A DNA stretch of 7,607 bases from Candidatus Aegiribacteria sp. (GTDB taxonomy: Bacteria; Fermentibacterota; Fermentibacteria; Fermentibacterales; JCC-6): contig JAUVUL010000069.1 in assembly GCA_030600975.1 (NCBI GenBank), forward strand, positions 1 through 7,607. The letters run 5' to 3'. Below the pieces are notes generated by a model, which was given only the letters and a program-made list of their open reading frames with translations, was not told the origin of the DNA and did not search any database. Numbering within the stretch: the stretch's first letter is position 1; every line of letters begins with the position of its first letter. The position numbers and the translations under genes were made by a program. Of this stretch, positions 1 to 7,263 are shown piece after piece.

Positions 1-1533
1 CCTGTTCTTCACTTATCACTTCCGGGAGTCAATGAATACTTCATGATTTTCTGCTTATGGATCGGGCTCATATACACGATAGCAATGCAGAGCCATAGGA
101 CAACCGGATATCCGGTAACTCTGTTCCCGGTCTTTCAGGGATATATGGCGCTAATCGGATACACGGTTCTGCAGGAAACAGGTTTCATGCTGGCAGTATT
201 CCTGGGGATGCTGATCTATACGGTAAGGATAGGGGAAACATACAGAAACTGCTTTATCCGCTCAATGAAATTCATGCTTATCTGCCTTCTTTCCCTGAGG
301 ATCACTACTTTCATCCTTCAGCATTTCCGTATGAAGGTATTTGAAAGTGAATATCTGACCGCGGCGGCACTTGCAGGAGCTGTGATGATAACAATGCTTC
401 TGAATCAGCTCTTTCAGTGCGTGTTTGATTTCTCCGGGTTGAAAAAACTGAAGCAGGGTATCAGAAATTGTTTCAAATCAGCTATTTACCCCGGTTTCTT
501 CATCCTCTTTCTTCTCCCTGCAGCAATACAGACCAAGGAACCTTCCTCAAACATATGGGAATGGAATCTGATAGTCGGGGTTGTTACAGTGCTGGTTATT
601 CAGACCGGGTTGTCATTGCTTCTGGATAGAGCGAGATTCTCCTATTCAAGGACCAGGTTTCTAGAAAACGAACTTGGCAAGCATTCGGAGATCCTGACAA
701 CTCTGGATTCTCCCATCGAAGCTCTGCGGATCCTTGCAGGCTTCTGGTACCAGGCTGCGGAACCGGAAGCAGTTAGAATAAGCTGGAAAAACATCTCCAT
801 GACTTACCCGACAGGTTTTGAAACCTCAGTTACCGCTCCTCTGTCACGCAAGGGTGAAGAAGGCCTTTTCCTGGAAGTCTGGCCTTCACCCAGATCAACA
901 CTGGATAAAGAACGTGTTGAAATCTTCGTATTGCAGACTGAAACGGTGCTGAAGAACCTCGAATTAAGGGACAACGTGTTCAAGAGCGGCTGGAAGTGTC
1001 TTGAGGCCATGGTCTACTCCCTTGACATGTCCGACAGCAGACAGGCCGGTTACAGCAGAATTGTTGCGAATATCGCCAGGGAAATAGGACGAGAAATGGG
1101 AATGACAACCGATGCGCTTGATGATCTTGAAATGTCCGCCATGCTCCATCTGACAGCTGCAATTCTGGAAAAGGCTGAGGAGGACTGGCAGGAGGTTTTC
1201 TCCACATCGGATCCCGCACGAACCCAGTTCCAGCTCCCTCCTGAAGTGGTCAAGGGAATCAAACATATAACGGAGAATTATGACGGTTCAGGAAAACCTG
1301 AAAAACTGAAAGGAAAATCAATACCTCTGATTTCGAGGATTCTATCTGTTTCGAGTAACTATGCTGCCAATCTGTCAAATCAGTCAATCGAAAATTCAAT
1401 TCTGGAACTCAAGAGAAGATCAGAATCAATCTATGATCCGGAAATCGTATCAATCCTTGATGAACATACAAATTACAGTACCGGAAACTCCAGTAAGAAG
1501 CAATTCACTGCTCAAGCTCAAGAGTCTCATTAG
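1..1533 (+). CDS. Multi-pass membrane protein with degenerate HD-GYP-like output domain (5' end outside window)
   Basis: The frame is open to base 1 and no stop precedes the first in-frame ATG at 43, so the start is probably upstream; residues here are counted from Met at 43. About seven hydrophobic segments fall near 1-15, 22-43, 47-63, 76-93, 104-128, 146-163 and 174-194. A soluble region at about 208-310 could be a weak GAF-like domain. Residues 313-475 follow the HD-GYP layout: a first helix (YSLDMSDSRQAGYS), a LHD-like position (LHL, 368-370), YDGSGKP (413-419), GKSIPLISRIL, and a late YDPEIV. The metal ligands are substituted: the GHS histidine is Y337, HD is H369-L370, the HH of HHE is I409-T410, GYP is GKP, and the aspartate after RILAVA is S438. 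The stretch between the HD and HHE positions is also shorter than usual. HD-GYP proteins normally hydrolyse cyclic di-GMP; this one is probably inactive and might bind a ligand or partner instead. The fold is fairly sure, the role unknown. Confidence 0.8.
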   Translation, partial: PVLHLSLPGVNEYFMIFCLWIGLIYTIAMQSHRTTGYPVTLFPVFQGYMALIGYTVLQETGFMLAVFLGMLIYTVRIGETYRNCFIRSMKFMLICLLSLRITTFILQHFRMKVFESEYLTAAALAGAVMITMLLNQLFQCVFDFSGLKKLKQGIRNCFKSAIYPGFFILFLLPAAIQTKEPSSNIWEWNLIVGVVTVLVIQTGLSLLLDRARFSYSRTRFLENELGKHSEILTTLDSPIEALRILAGFWYQAAEPEAVRISWKNISMTYPTGFETSVTAPLSRKGEEGLFLEVWPSPRSTLDKERVEIFVLQTETVLKNLELRDNVFKSGWKCLEAMVYSLDMSDSRQAGYSRIVANIAREIGREMGMTTDALDDLEMSAMLHLTAAILEKAEEDWQEVFSTSDPARTQFQLPPEVVKGIKHITENYDGSGKPEKLKGKSIPLISRILSVSSNYAANLSNQSIENSILELKRRSESIYDPEIVSILDEHTNYSTGNSSKKQFTAQAQESH

Positions 1534-1537
1534 TATA

Positions 1538-1559
1538 GCAGATATTACCACATATCTGC
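1538..1559. terminator. Hairpin between convergent genes, possible transcript end
   Basis: An 8-bp perfect inverted repeat, GCAGATAT / ATATCTGC (1538-1545 with 1552-1559), surrounds a 6-base loop. It begins 4 bases after the stop of the membrane HD-GYP-like gene and lies downstream of the convergent UPF0104 gene, so it could end transcripts from both sides. Neither strand has a proper T-run after the stem, so it is not a classical intrinsic terminator and may only protect the 3' end. Confidence 0.4.
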
Positions 1560-1606
1560 GAATTAACTACAACAGGTAAGGAGAATAAATAAAACCGCTC
1601 TCGAAA

Positions 1607-2128
1607 TCATCCGCTCCCAATCGTTGGGATACTGGTGTTTCTTTTTGCCCCCGAATATAAAAGCGGTGACATGATCAGACACATTACTATCGTCAGTAGT
1701 CTATCGATGCCAACGGCAATGATACAGACACCGAAATCGAAGCCCATGATACTGCCAAGACCAGCGATAATGCCTTCACGTACGCCCAGACCTCCGGGTG
1801 CAATATTAACGATTCGTGTCAGAATGGATGCAGCTGAGAAAATAACGCATTGGACCAGTAATACTTCCTGGCTCATCATACGGAAAACAAAAAACAACCT
1901 TCCGGACACTGCCAGCAGACTTGCAGCCTGCAATGCGAACATTATAGAAAGCAGTCTACGTTTACCGGACAGGATAGTCCATCCATCGTGTACTTGCATA
2001 ATTTTTTCCTGGAGTTTACTCAGCTTATTAAGCAATCCTGTCAACGGAACATAAAGCAGGGATAATGAAAAACTCATGAGCAGGAATCCTGCAAAGATCC
2101 ACAAAGGAAGCGGAATCTGTGTAAACAG
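1607..2128 (-). pseudogene. C-terminal open segment of the broken UPF0104 gene
   Basis: This segment continues in the same frame as the N-terminal piece after TAA 2131-2129 (LFTQIPLPLW...). It carries about five hydrophobic segments and the family hallmark APGGLGVREGI, the conserved P-G-G-x-G-x-R-E signature near the C-terminus of UPF0104/LPG_synthase_TM proteins. It ends with TGA at 1609-1607. A TTG at 2104 could in principle reinitiate translation, but no Shine-Dalgarno-like sequence precedes it. On its own the product would lack the N-terminal half of the membrane domain. Confidence 0.7.
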
Positions 2129-2497
2129 TTATATTAACACAAATGCAAGCAACCCGATAAAACCGTTCATAGATAAGAAAGCAATGAACAACGCAATGGT
2201 AGCTGAGAAATACTTCCGAACAGGAATGCCGTGCTTTTCTCTCAAATAAGCACCTTTTGCAAGTAATCCGGCAGACAACGGCAGAAGGTTCCCCAGAGTG
2301 TTCACGGCAGCCAATCCAGTTGATTCGGTTAGTGACAGTAATGAACCAAGATCGTTGTAAAACAGGCGATTGATGATACCTCTTATTACGATTCCGGAAA
2401 TCGCAAGCAGTACGAGAAGAAATACTCCAAGAGCAGATATGTCGATGAGGTTGTATAACTGATCACTATTACTGGAAATATAAAAGATAGAATGCAA
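2129..2497 (-). pseudogene. N-terminal open segment of the broken UPF0104 gene
   Basis: This 122-codon segment lies between the two lesions. It holds a membrane helix (ALGVFLLVLLAISGIVI) and the family-like patch NTLGNLLPLSAGLLAKGAYL, which corresponds to the conserved N-x-x-P-x-x-x-G region of UPF0104 proteins, then two more hydrophobic segments. The only initiator-like codon in this frame is TTG at 2497, directly after two in-frame stops (2503-2501 and 2500-2498) and with no convincing ribosome site. Independent translation of this piece is therefore unlikely; the natural start is ATG 2540 in the other frame. Confidence 0.7.
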
Positions 2498-2599
2498 TTA
2501 CTATACTTATTAGAAAGAAGACTGTAATCAGTTTTTTCATAGTCTTTCCAGCGTGGTATAGGGATGGATCGGATTCCAATTCAACTCGTTAAGATCAGA

Positions 2600-2628
2600 T
2601 TCAATACTTATAATACTACAATATTGAA
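2600..2628. promoter_or_regulatory. Inverted repeat flanking a -10 box, candidate operator
   Basis: TTCAATA at 2600-2606 and TATTGAA at 2622-2628 form a perfect 7-bp dyad with half-site centres 22 bp apart, about two helical turns. The dyad straddles the TATAAT of the candidate sulfotransferase promoter and lies in the divergent intergenic region. The geometry suits a dimeric repressor, but the region is AT-rich and a chance match is possible. Confidence 0.3.
2609..2614 (+). promoter_or_regulatory. Candidate -10 box of the sulfotransferase gene
   Basis: A perfect TATAAT lies 31 bases before the ATG at 2646, which would give a leader of roughly 25 bases. No good -35 match is present at 16-18 bp spacing, so either an activator is needed or the match is fortuitous. 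Confidence 0.35.
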
Positions 2629-2645
2629 CAGAGAGAATTGAGAAT

Positions 2646-3584
2646 ATGGACAACAGAACAGAATACAACTACAAATGGTACACCAGAATTATGAGGGAGT
2701 ACCGCTTTTCTTCATTCTCGCTTCCGGTTCTGAACCCGGCTATCAGGTTGATCTTAAGAACATTCTACCAGGTAAACAGATTCATTCTATCTGCAATGTA
2801 CATGAGAAAAAGCCGTGAAATTGAAAAATGGCTGAAATCAACAGACATATTTTTCGGTCTCGCGGTAAGCCGATCAGGCACGTCATTTATCAGTAATCTT
2901 CTAAAAAGAGAGTCTCCAGATGCCCTGATAGAACATGAAGCGAATGTTCTTGATTTCATTGAGTTCTCCGGGGCATTGCATTCCGAAGAAAAGGCAGACC
3001 GGTACATTTCCTCCTACCGGTTAAAGGAGATCTACCACCGCGCACATTCTCATAAAATAAGCATATACGGTGAGATAAGTCCTCATCTCAGACAGCATTG
3101 CAGAGCTCTAAGAAAATCTCTTCCTGATGCGTTCTTCTTTCATTTGGTTCGAGACGGAAGAGATGTTGTCAGCTCACTCATGGCCAGGGGACGTCTTGGG
3201 CGGAAAGATCCTATACTGAGCATTCTAAAACCACCGAAAGATGATCCTTATGCCTCTGAATGGCCGTCCATGTCTGTTTTTGAAAGAGTCTGCTGGTTAT
3301 GGCAGCATGATAACAGACGCCTCCGTGAAAGCACCGATATAACAATACAGTTTGAAAAGATACTGAGCGATTACTCATACTTCAAAACAAGATTACTTGA
3401 CTCTTTGAATCTAAAGATAGATAGAGAAACCTGGGCTTCATACATCAGCACCCCTGTGAATGTAACGCCTGAAAAAAACCGCCCTCATTGGCAGAATTGG
3501 TCCAAAGAAGAAATGGAGAAATTCCATGAAATCTGCGGGGAAGAAATGCGGAAGAACGGGTACTCGAGTTATACCGGGGATTAA
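2646..3584 (+). CDS. Sulfotransferase family protein (PAPS-dependent type)
   Basis: The 312-residue product is complete and shows the two nucleotide-binding motifs of the sulfotransferase fold. The 5'-phosphosulfate loop is GLAVSRSGTSFISNLL at 71-86, following a beta strand (DIFFG). The 3'-phosphate motif is LVRDGRDVVSSLMARG at 167-182, with the arginine and serine expected to hold the 3'-phosphate of PAPS. Other family-like patches are YGEISP (141-146), matching the common GEK-x-P turn, IQFEKIL (234-240) in the place of the usual RYEDL, and a C-terminal NWSKEEMEKFHEICGEEM helix ending in GY. These enzymes move a sulfuryl group from PAPS to a hydroxyl or amine, often on glycans or lipids; the acceptor cannot be told. 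There is no signal peptide or clear membrane helix, although residues 30-52 are moderately hydrophobic. The ribosome site is weak (GAGAG at 2631-2635). It is divergent from the broken UPF0104 gene. Confidence 0.88.
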   Translation: MDNRTEYNYKWYTRIMREYRFSSFSLPVLNPAIRLILRTFYQVNRFILSAMYMRKSREIEKWLKSTDIFFGLAVSRSGTSFISNLLKRESPDALIEHEANVLDFIEFSGALHSEEKADRYISSYRLKEIYHRAHSHKISIYGEISPHLRQHCRALRKSLPDAFFFHLVRDGRDVVSSLMARGRLGRKDPILSILKPPKDDPYASEWPSMSVFERVCWLWQHDNRRLRESTDITIQFEKILSDYSYFKTRLLDSLNLKIDRETWASYISTPVNVTPEKNRPHWQNWSKEEMEKFHEICGEEMRKNGYSSYTGD

Positions 3585-3588
3585 GAGG

Positions 3589-3619
3589 ATCGCCGGTCTG
3601 GTCTGACCAAACCGGCGAT
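3589..3619. terminator. Strong hairpin between convergent genes
   Basis: ATCGCCGGT (3589-3597) pairs perfectly with ACCGGCGAT (3611-3619). After one C/A mismatch the stem continues as TGGT/ACCA (3599-3602 with 3606-3609), leaving a 3-base loop. It starts 5 bases after the sulfotransferase stop and lies 28 bases beyond the stop of the convergent TPR gene. No long T-run follows on either strand, so it is a likely bidirectional transcript end rather than a textbook intrinsic terminator. Confidence 0.6.
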
Positions 3620-3646
3620 TACTGATAGCCTGACTTTCAGAGCTGT

Positions 3647-5212
3647 TTACTGACTGTACCTCTCGACCCTGTCGATCTTCTCCTCACAGAGAGAGATGGA
3701 ATTATTGGCCGCTGAGATCATGCTCTGGGCACTGCTTGCTCTGTATCCGGTTACGTGCGACAGATACGATATAGCAGTATTCAGATCGTTTATGGCACCC
3801 TGCCAGACGGGAATGTTATCAGGAATAAGCTCTGATATTCGAGCCTTGGTTGAACCGCTCTGGTAGTAAAATGCCCCCATCATGTAGCTGGCGAGCGGAT
3901 CGTTCGGATAAGCATTACTGAGGCGGGAGAATACATTCTGCATTGAACCCCGCTGCCCGCTGTCTCTGTATATGGTGGCAAGAAGTATATACGCTTCCCG
4001 GTTTCCCGTACTGGAGATAAGAGACTCCAATCTGTTAACTGCGCTGGAGGTTCTGCCGGCCCATGACTCAACCTGGGCAGTATAGAGAATCTTCTGCGAG
4101 TTATCCGGATCCGATTCCAGAAATATGACCACGTGGTCAGCAGCTTTGCCGTAATCGCCTATCTTGACATAGGATTGAATAAGACGCTGTCTGAGGCCGC
4201 CCATGTTGCTGTTAAGAGCGAGTATTTCCTCCATGTACGGTATTGCCTTGGAGTATTCCTCCGTCTGGTAATAGAGAAGGCAGAGGGGGAACTTAATAGA
4301 AAGATTGTCAGGATTGCCTGCAAGCGCTGTCTCGAAGCTGGCAACTGCCTGATCGATCTCTCCAAGTGCCTGGAAAGCCTCCGCGAGCCCCAAATAGGCA
4401 TCCGCATTCTCAGGATCGATATCTACAGCATTCTCGAAATACGTCCTGGCTGTGGTGGGATCATCATTGGCAAGGTAGACCCTCCCTATACCAGTAAGGG
4501 CTCCCGGGTTCATTTCATCTTCAGCGAGAATGCTCTCGTAAACCTCGAGAGCCTTGTCTACCGAATCCACATCCGCTTCAAGGTAGATATCCGCAAGCTG
4601 AAACCTTGCATCCAGTAGCGTCGGGTCAACGGATAGAGCCTGGTTCAGAAACATAATCGCCATGGACCAGTTCTTCATCTGGATACTGAATGCAGCCTGA
4701 TCCAGTGCCTGCTGGGTTCTGCCGCTGATCAGCTCAGAAAGATCTGCGATCATGCTTGCGGCAAGTTCCCTCACCGGATCTGTGTTCTTTGGAACAAAAG
4801 CGGGATCCGCATTAATAGTATTGCCGGAAGCAGGGATATTGACATTCCATATAACCTGAAATTCCTCTCCGGCAGGGGCAATATTGCCGTAGAGTATCAT
4901 TTCTGCTCCAAGAGCAACACCGGCATCCACCACAAAGTCAGGTGGTACACCATATTCAAAATCAGATGGATTGAAACCCAGATCCTCAAATGCGTCTTCA
5001 AGATCACCCTTCGAGATAAAGGAATATTCGGGGCTATCCTCAAAAATATCCTTAAGAGCATCATAAAGCTTATTACTTATCCATCGGGCATCAGAACCGC
5101 TATAGCCGAATGGTACTATGCCGATTCTTACAGCTTCCCCACCCCCAGAAGCAACTGCAATGCCGCAGGCCAGCAGGATAAGGCATACTGTCGCAAACAT
5201 TATTCTCATCAT
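3647..5212 (-). CDS. Exported TPR-repeat protein with CsgG-like N-terminal domain
   Basis: The start is taken as ATG 5212, or the adjacent ATG 5209, because GGAGGA at 5222-5217 is well spaced for them; an upstream ATG at 5224 would overlap that site. Counting from 5212, residues 1-21 form a signal peptide with a hydrophobic core. Cleavage could be AVA|S for type I peptidase, or before C16 in LLAC if it is a lipoprotein; leucine at -2 makes the lipobox imperfect. Residues about 29-126 resemble the CsgG/TolB-N-like fold: VRIGIVPFG, then LGAEMILYGNI. Residues about 167-440 are TPR repeats; four consecutive units start 34 residues apart at 238, 272, 306 and 340, with patterns such as AYLGLAEAFQALGEIDQAVASF. 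The C-terminal part is helical and less repeat-like. It should act outside the cytoplasm as a scaffold for an envelope assembly; the partner is unknown. It lies 149 bp downstream of the dinG-like gene on the same strand. Confidence 0.85.
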   Translation of the reverse strand: MMRIMFATVCLILLACGIAVASGGGEAVRIGIVPFGYSGSDARWISNKLYDALKDIFEDSPEYSFISKGDLEDAFEDLGFNPSDFEYGVPPDFVVDAGVALGAEMILYGNIAPAGEEFQVIWNVNIPASGNTINADPAFVPKNTDPVRELAASMIADLSELISGRTQQALDQAAFSIQMKNWSMAIMFLNQALSVDPTLLDARFQLADIYLEADVDSVDKALEVYESILAEDEMNPGALTGIGRVYLANDDPTTARTYFENAVDIDPENADAYLGLAEAFQALGEIDQAVASFETALAGNPDNLSIKFPLCLLYYQTEEYSKAIPYMEEILALNSNMGGLRQRLIQSYVKIGDYGKAADHVVIFLESDPDNSQKILYTAQVESWAGRTSSAVNRLESLISSTGNREAYILLATIYRDSGQRGSMQNVFSRLSNAYPNDPLASYMMGAFYYQSGSTKARISELIPDNIPVWQGAINDLNTAISYLSHVTGYRASSAQSMISAANNSISLCEEKIDRVERYSQ

Positions 5213-5215
5213 TCT

Positions 5216-5222
5216 CTCCTCC
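5216..5222 (-). promoter_or_regulatory. Shine-Dalgarno site deciding the TPR gene start
   Basis: GGAGGAG on the minus strand is a near-perfect match to the anti-Shine-Dalgarno. It lies 3-8 bases before ATG 5212 and ATG 5209, depending on which part of it pairs. It overlaps the upstream ATG 5224, which therefore cannot be the main start. Confidence 0.7.
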
Positions 5223-5361
5223 ATAAAGCAGATGATGCCAGAAATGCGTTGTTACGAATAGTACTGAAAGTAGATGGCAAATATGACACTATAGATTATT
5301 TCAGGCAAGCACCTGATATTTCGAAATTCCTATACACTGAAAATTCCATTCATCGGTTCCA

Positions 5362-7263
5362 TCACTTCTGCCCTTCCCGTGCATCCCGCACTGATGATAC
5401 ACCTGAGGAAGAACAGTGTTCCATCACGAAATCCATAACCTGATCTTCAGATACGATCCGAAAGGGCGGAATGGATCTGAGGAATACTCTGCCGTAATTC
5501 TTCGCACGGATTCTTCTATCCATGATCATTACGACTCCCATATCATCAAGAGACCTGATCAACCTGCCCACGCCCTGTTTAAGGCGTACCGCAGCAAGCG
5601 GCAGGGAATACTGTCCGAAGGAGCTCCCTCCATGTTTCTCGATCAGATCCATTCTGGCTCTGATAAGCGGGTGTCCCGGAGATGCAAAGGGGAGCCTGTC
5701 AATGATAACCGCCTGGAGCATACTTCCCGGCAGGTCAACACCCTCCCAGAATGAGGAAGTGCCCAGAATGATAGCCCTGCTGCATTCCCTGAAATCCCTG
5801 AGTATAGCGCTTCGGGACATCTCACCCTGAGTAAAGAGTCTAATGTTGGGAGGAAGCTCTTCCTCAGCGATTTGCTTTACCAGCTTCAGGTTCCTGTAGC
5901 TGGTAAACAGCATGAGTGTCCTTCCATCCAGTACCTCCGCGAGCCTTCTGCCCCATTGCCATGCAGTCATGGCAAGATCTTCATGGGAATCATGAGGAGG
6001 AAGGTTCTCCGGTATCGAAAGAATCGCCTGTGAGGAGTAATCGAATGGGCTTCCGAAACTCTTTGCACGGGCATCCCAAGCCCCGAGTCTGTTGCGGAAG
6101 AAATCGAATTCATCCGCAACGGTAAGTGTAGCTGAGGTCAGGATGGTGGTATCGAACTTTGAGTATACGGTATCCATCAGATCCGGTCCGATATCAAGGG
6201 GTACAGCCTTCAGAACCGGCTGTTTTCTCCCGGTTTCCACGAAGCAACAGTATTCCTCGGTACTGAGCTCCATGAATCTCCCGGCTGCAAAAGCCACCGC
6301 GGAGGCGGTCTGGGATGCCGGCAGCAGTTCCTCCGTTTTCTCAGTATCAGTGGCGAGTTGCTTTGCAGTTATCGAAACTTCTTCAAGTCCTTCGAGGTGC
6401 TCAACAGGATCCCATACGGATGTCTCTTTCATCCCGTCGGTAAGGTCTGCTACCGCCGCTGCAAGAAGCCTGGTCTTCTCGAGAAGCGTGGCCTTTCTCT
6501 CAGTATCGATCTCACTGAAGGCAATCCCGTCATAGATCGGCAGAAGCATACCTTCACTGAGCGTGAGCCCCATGCATTCACTGGCTGCATCCTCGAGGCG
6601 ATGTCCCTCATCTATTACAAGTACATCCGCTCCCGGAAGAACTTCATCAGCCATCAATCCTGCTACCAGTAGATGATGATTCAGAATCAGAATATCCGAT
6701 TTCCTGGCCTGATTCCTTGCACTGAAGAAATGACAGGCGCCCCTGAAATGGCATGAAGAACCGGTGCAGTCCAGATGATCCGACCTGAAATGCCTCCATA
6801 CAGCGGAGGGAATCTCTTCAGAGAATGATGAGATATCGCCGTCTTTGGTGGATTCAGCCCATTTCTCAAAATCGCTCTCAATATTGAACGACGCGCTGCC
6901 CGATTTCCATTTCCTCAGACACAGATAGTTATTTCTCCCCTTCAGCACGATGACCAGGGCATCCGAATTCAATGCTGACAGTATAGCCGGGGCATCCTTG
7001 TTGGCCAGCTGGTCCTGGAGGGTTATCGTGGCGGTGGATACGAATATTTTTCTTCCGGAAAGGATGGCGGGAATAATATAGGCAAGGCTCTTGCCGATTC
7101 CGGTGCCGGCCTCAAAAAGATATATTCCTCCAGAATCCATAGCGGAACCCACTGCACGGGCGAATTTCACCTGTGAGGGTCTTGCTGAGTATTCCGGAAT
7201 GCTTGAAGTAAGAACATTTCCGGTGAAAACATCCACTATTCTGTCTAAAAAAGAAGCCTTCAA
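5362..7263 (-). CDS. dinG: DinG/XPD-family ATP-dependent helicase with iron-sulfur cluster
   Basis: The 633-residue product has the full set of superfamily 2 DinG/XPD motifs. These are the Q-like YSARPSQ (25-31), Walker A EAGTGIGKS (51-59, K58), STATITLQDQL (76-86), Walker B DEGH (218-221), LTSATLT (375-381), GTSSFWEGVDLPG (501-513) and QGVGRLIRS (563-571). Four cysteines, C115, C166, C171 and C177, have the spacing of the [4Fe-4S] ligands of E. coli DinG. Family members unwind DNA 5' to 3' and resolve R-loops and damaged structures. There is no N-terminal exonuclease domain of the kind seen in some Gram-positive DinG proteins. The start is TTG 7263-7261: no internal Met precedes the Walker A except at residue 42, too late, and GAAAGG at 7271-7276 lies 7 bases upstream. 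The start overlaps the stop of the recJ-like gene by 4 bases. YoaA-like paralogues have the same motifs, so the exact name is less sure than the family. Confidence 0.9.
   Translation of the reverse strand: MKASFLDRIVDVFTGNVLTSSIPEYSARPSQVKFARAVGSAMDSGGIYLFEAGTGIGKSLAYIIPAILSGRKIFVSTATITLQDQLANKDAPAILSALNSDALVIVLKGRNNYLCLRKWKSGSASFNIESDFEKWAESTKDGDISSFSEEIPSAVWRHFRSDHLDCTGSSCHFRGACHFFSARNQARKSDILILNHHLLVAGLMADEVLPGADVLVIDEGHRLEDAASECMGLTLSEGMLLPIYDGIAFSEIDTERKATLLEKTRLLAAAVADLTDGMKETSVWDPVEHLEGLEEVSITAKQLATDTEKTEELLPASQTASAVAFAAGRFMELSTEEYCCFVETGRKQPVLKAVPLDIGPDLMDTVYSKFDTTILTSATLTVADEFDFFRNRLGAWDARAKSFGSPFDYSSQAILSIPENLPPHDSHEDLAMTAWQWGRRLAEVLDGRTLMLFTSYRNLKLVKQIAEEELPPNIRLFTQGEMSRSAILRDFRECSRAIILGTSSFWEGVDLPGSMLQAVIIDRLPFASPGHPLIRARMDLIEKHGGSSFGQYSLPLAAVRLKQGVGRLIRSLDDMGVVMIMDRRIRAKNYGRVFLRSIPPFRIVSEDQVMDFVMEHCSSSGVSSVRDAREGQK

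Larger units (their letters stand above)
1607..2540 (-). pseudogene. UPF0104 / LPG_synthase_TM flippase-like membrane protein, interrupted by a frameshift and an in-frame stop
   Basis: One gene can be followed across the whole interval. It starts at ATG 2540 with a weak GGAAAG site at 2544-2549 just upstream, and the first 23 codons (MKKLITVFFLISIVIAF...) give the basic start plus membrane helix usual for this family. That frame stops at TAA 2471-2469. The family match continues in another frame, reached by skipping one base between about 2497 and 2472; a TTTT run (2485-2482 on the minus strand) is a likely site. A second lesion, TAA at 2131-2129, lies in the same frame as the following C-terminal half. 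With both repaired the product is about 310 residues, near the usual family length. Proteins with this domain are polytopic inner-membrane proteins; the best known is the flippase part of MprF, and many others are uncharacterised. Apart from these two lesions the frame is clean, so the decay is recent or the lesions are sequence errors. Confidence 0.8.

Noticed and set aside
1577..1583. TAAGGAG, a Shine-Dalgarno-like sequence on the plus strand.
   Set aside because: No start codon with an open frame follows at a suitable distance; the region is the spacer between two convergent genes.
1635..2054. A plus-strand open frame of 139 codons opposite the broken UPF0104 gene.
   Set aside because: The minus strand here carries the clear APGGLGVREG signature; the plus-strand translation looks like a shadow.
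2129..2131. TAA as a programmed readthrough or recoded codon.
   Set aside because: The same gene also has an upstream frameshift, which fits decay or sequence error better than recoding, and no recoding element was recognised.
4133..4618. A plus-strand open frame of 161 codons inside the TPR gene.
   Set aside because: It is wholly antisense to a well-supported TPR gene with 34-residue periodicity, and its translation shows no recognisable domain.
5213..5361. Possible promoter in the spacer before the TPR gene (TTGCCT and CATATT on the minus strand, 17 bp apart) and a 10-bp palindrome ATTTCGAAAT at 5318-5327.
   Set aside because: Each promoter box matches only four of six consensus positions and the palindrome is short and AT-rich, so neither is supported enough to list as a feature.
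5249..5443. A short plus-strand frame starting in the spacer and running into the helicase 3' end.
   Set aside because: It has no convincing ribosome site or family resemblance, and a third of it is antisense to the helicase.
6092..6535. A plus-strand open frame of 147 codons inside the helicase gene.
   Set aside because: It is serine-rich, lies antisense to conserved helicase sequence, and has no family-like motifs.
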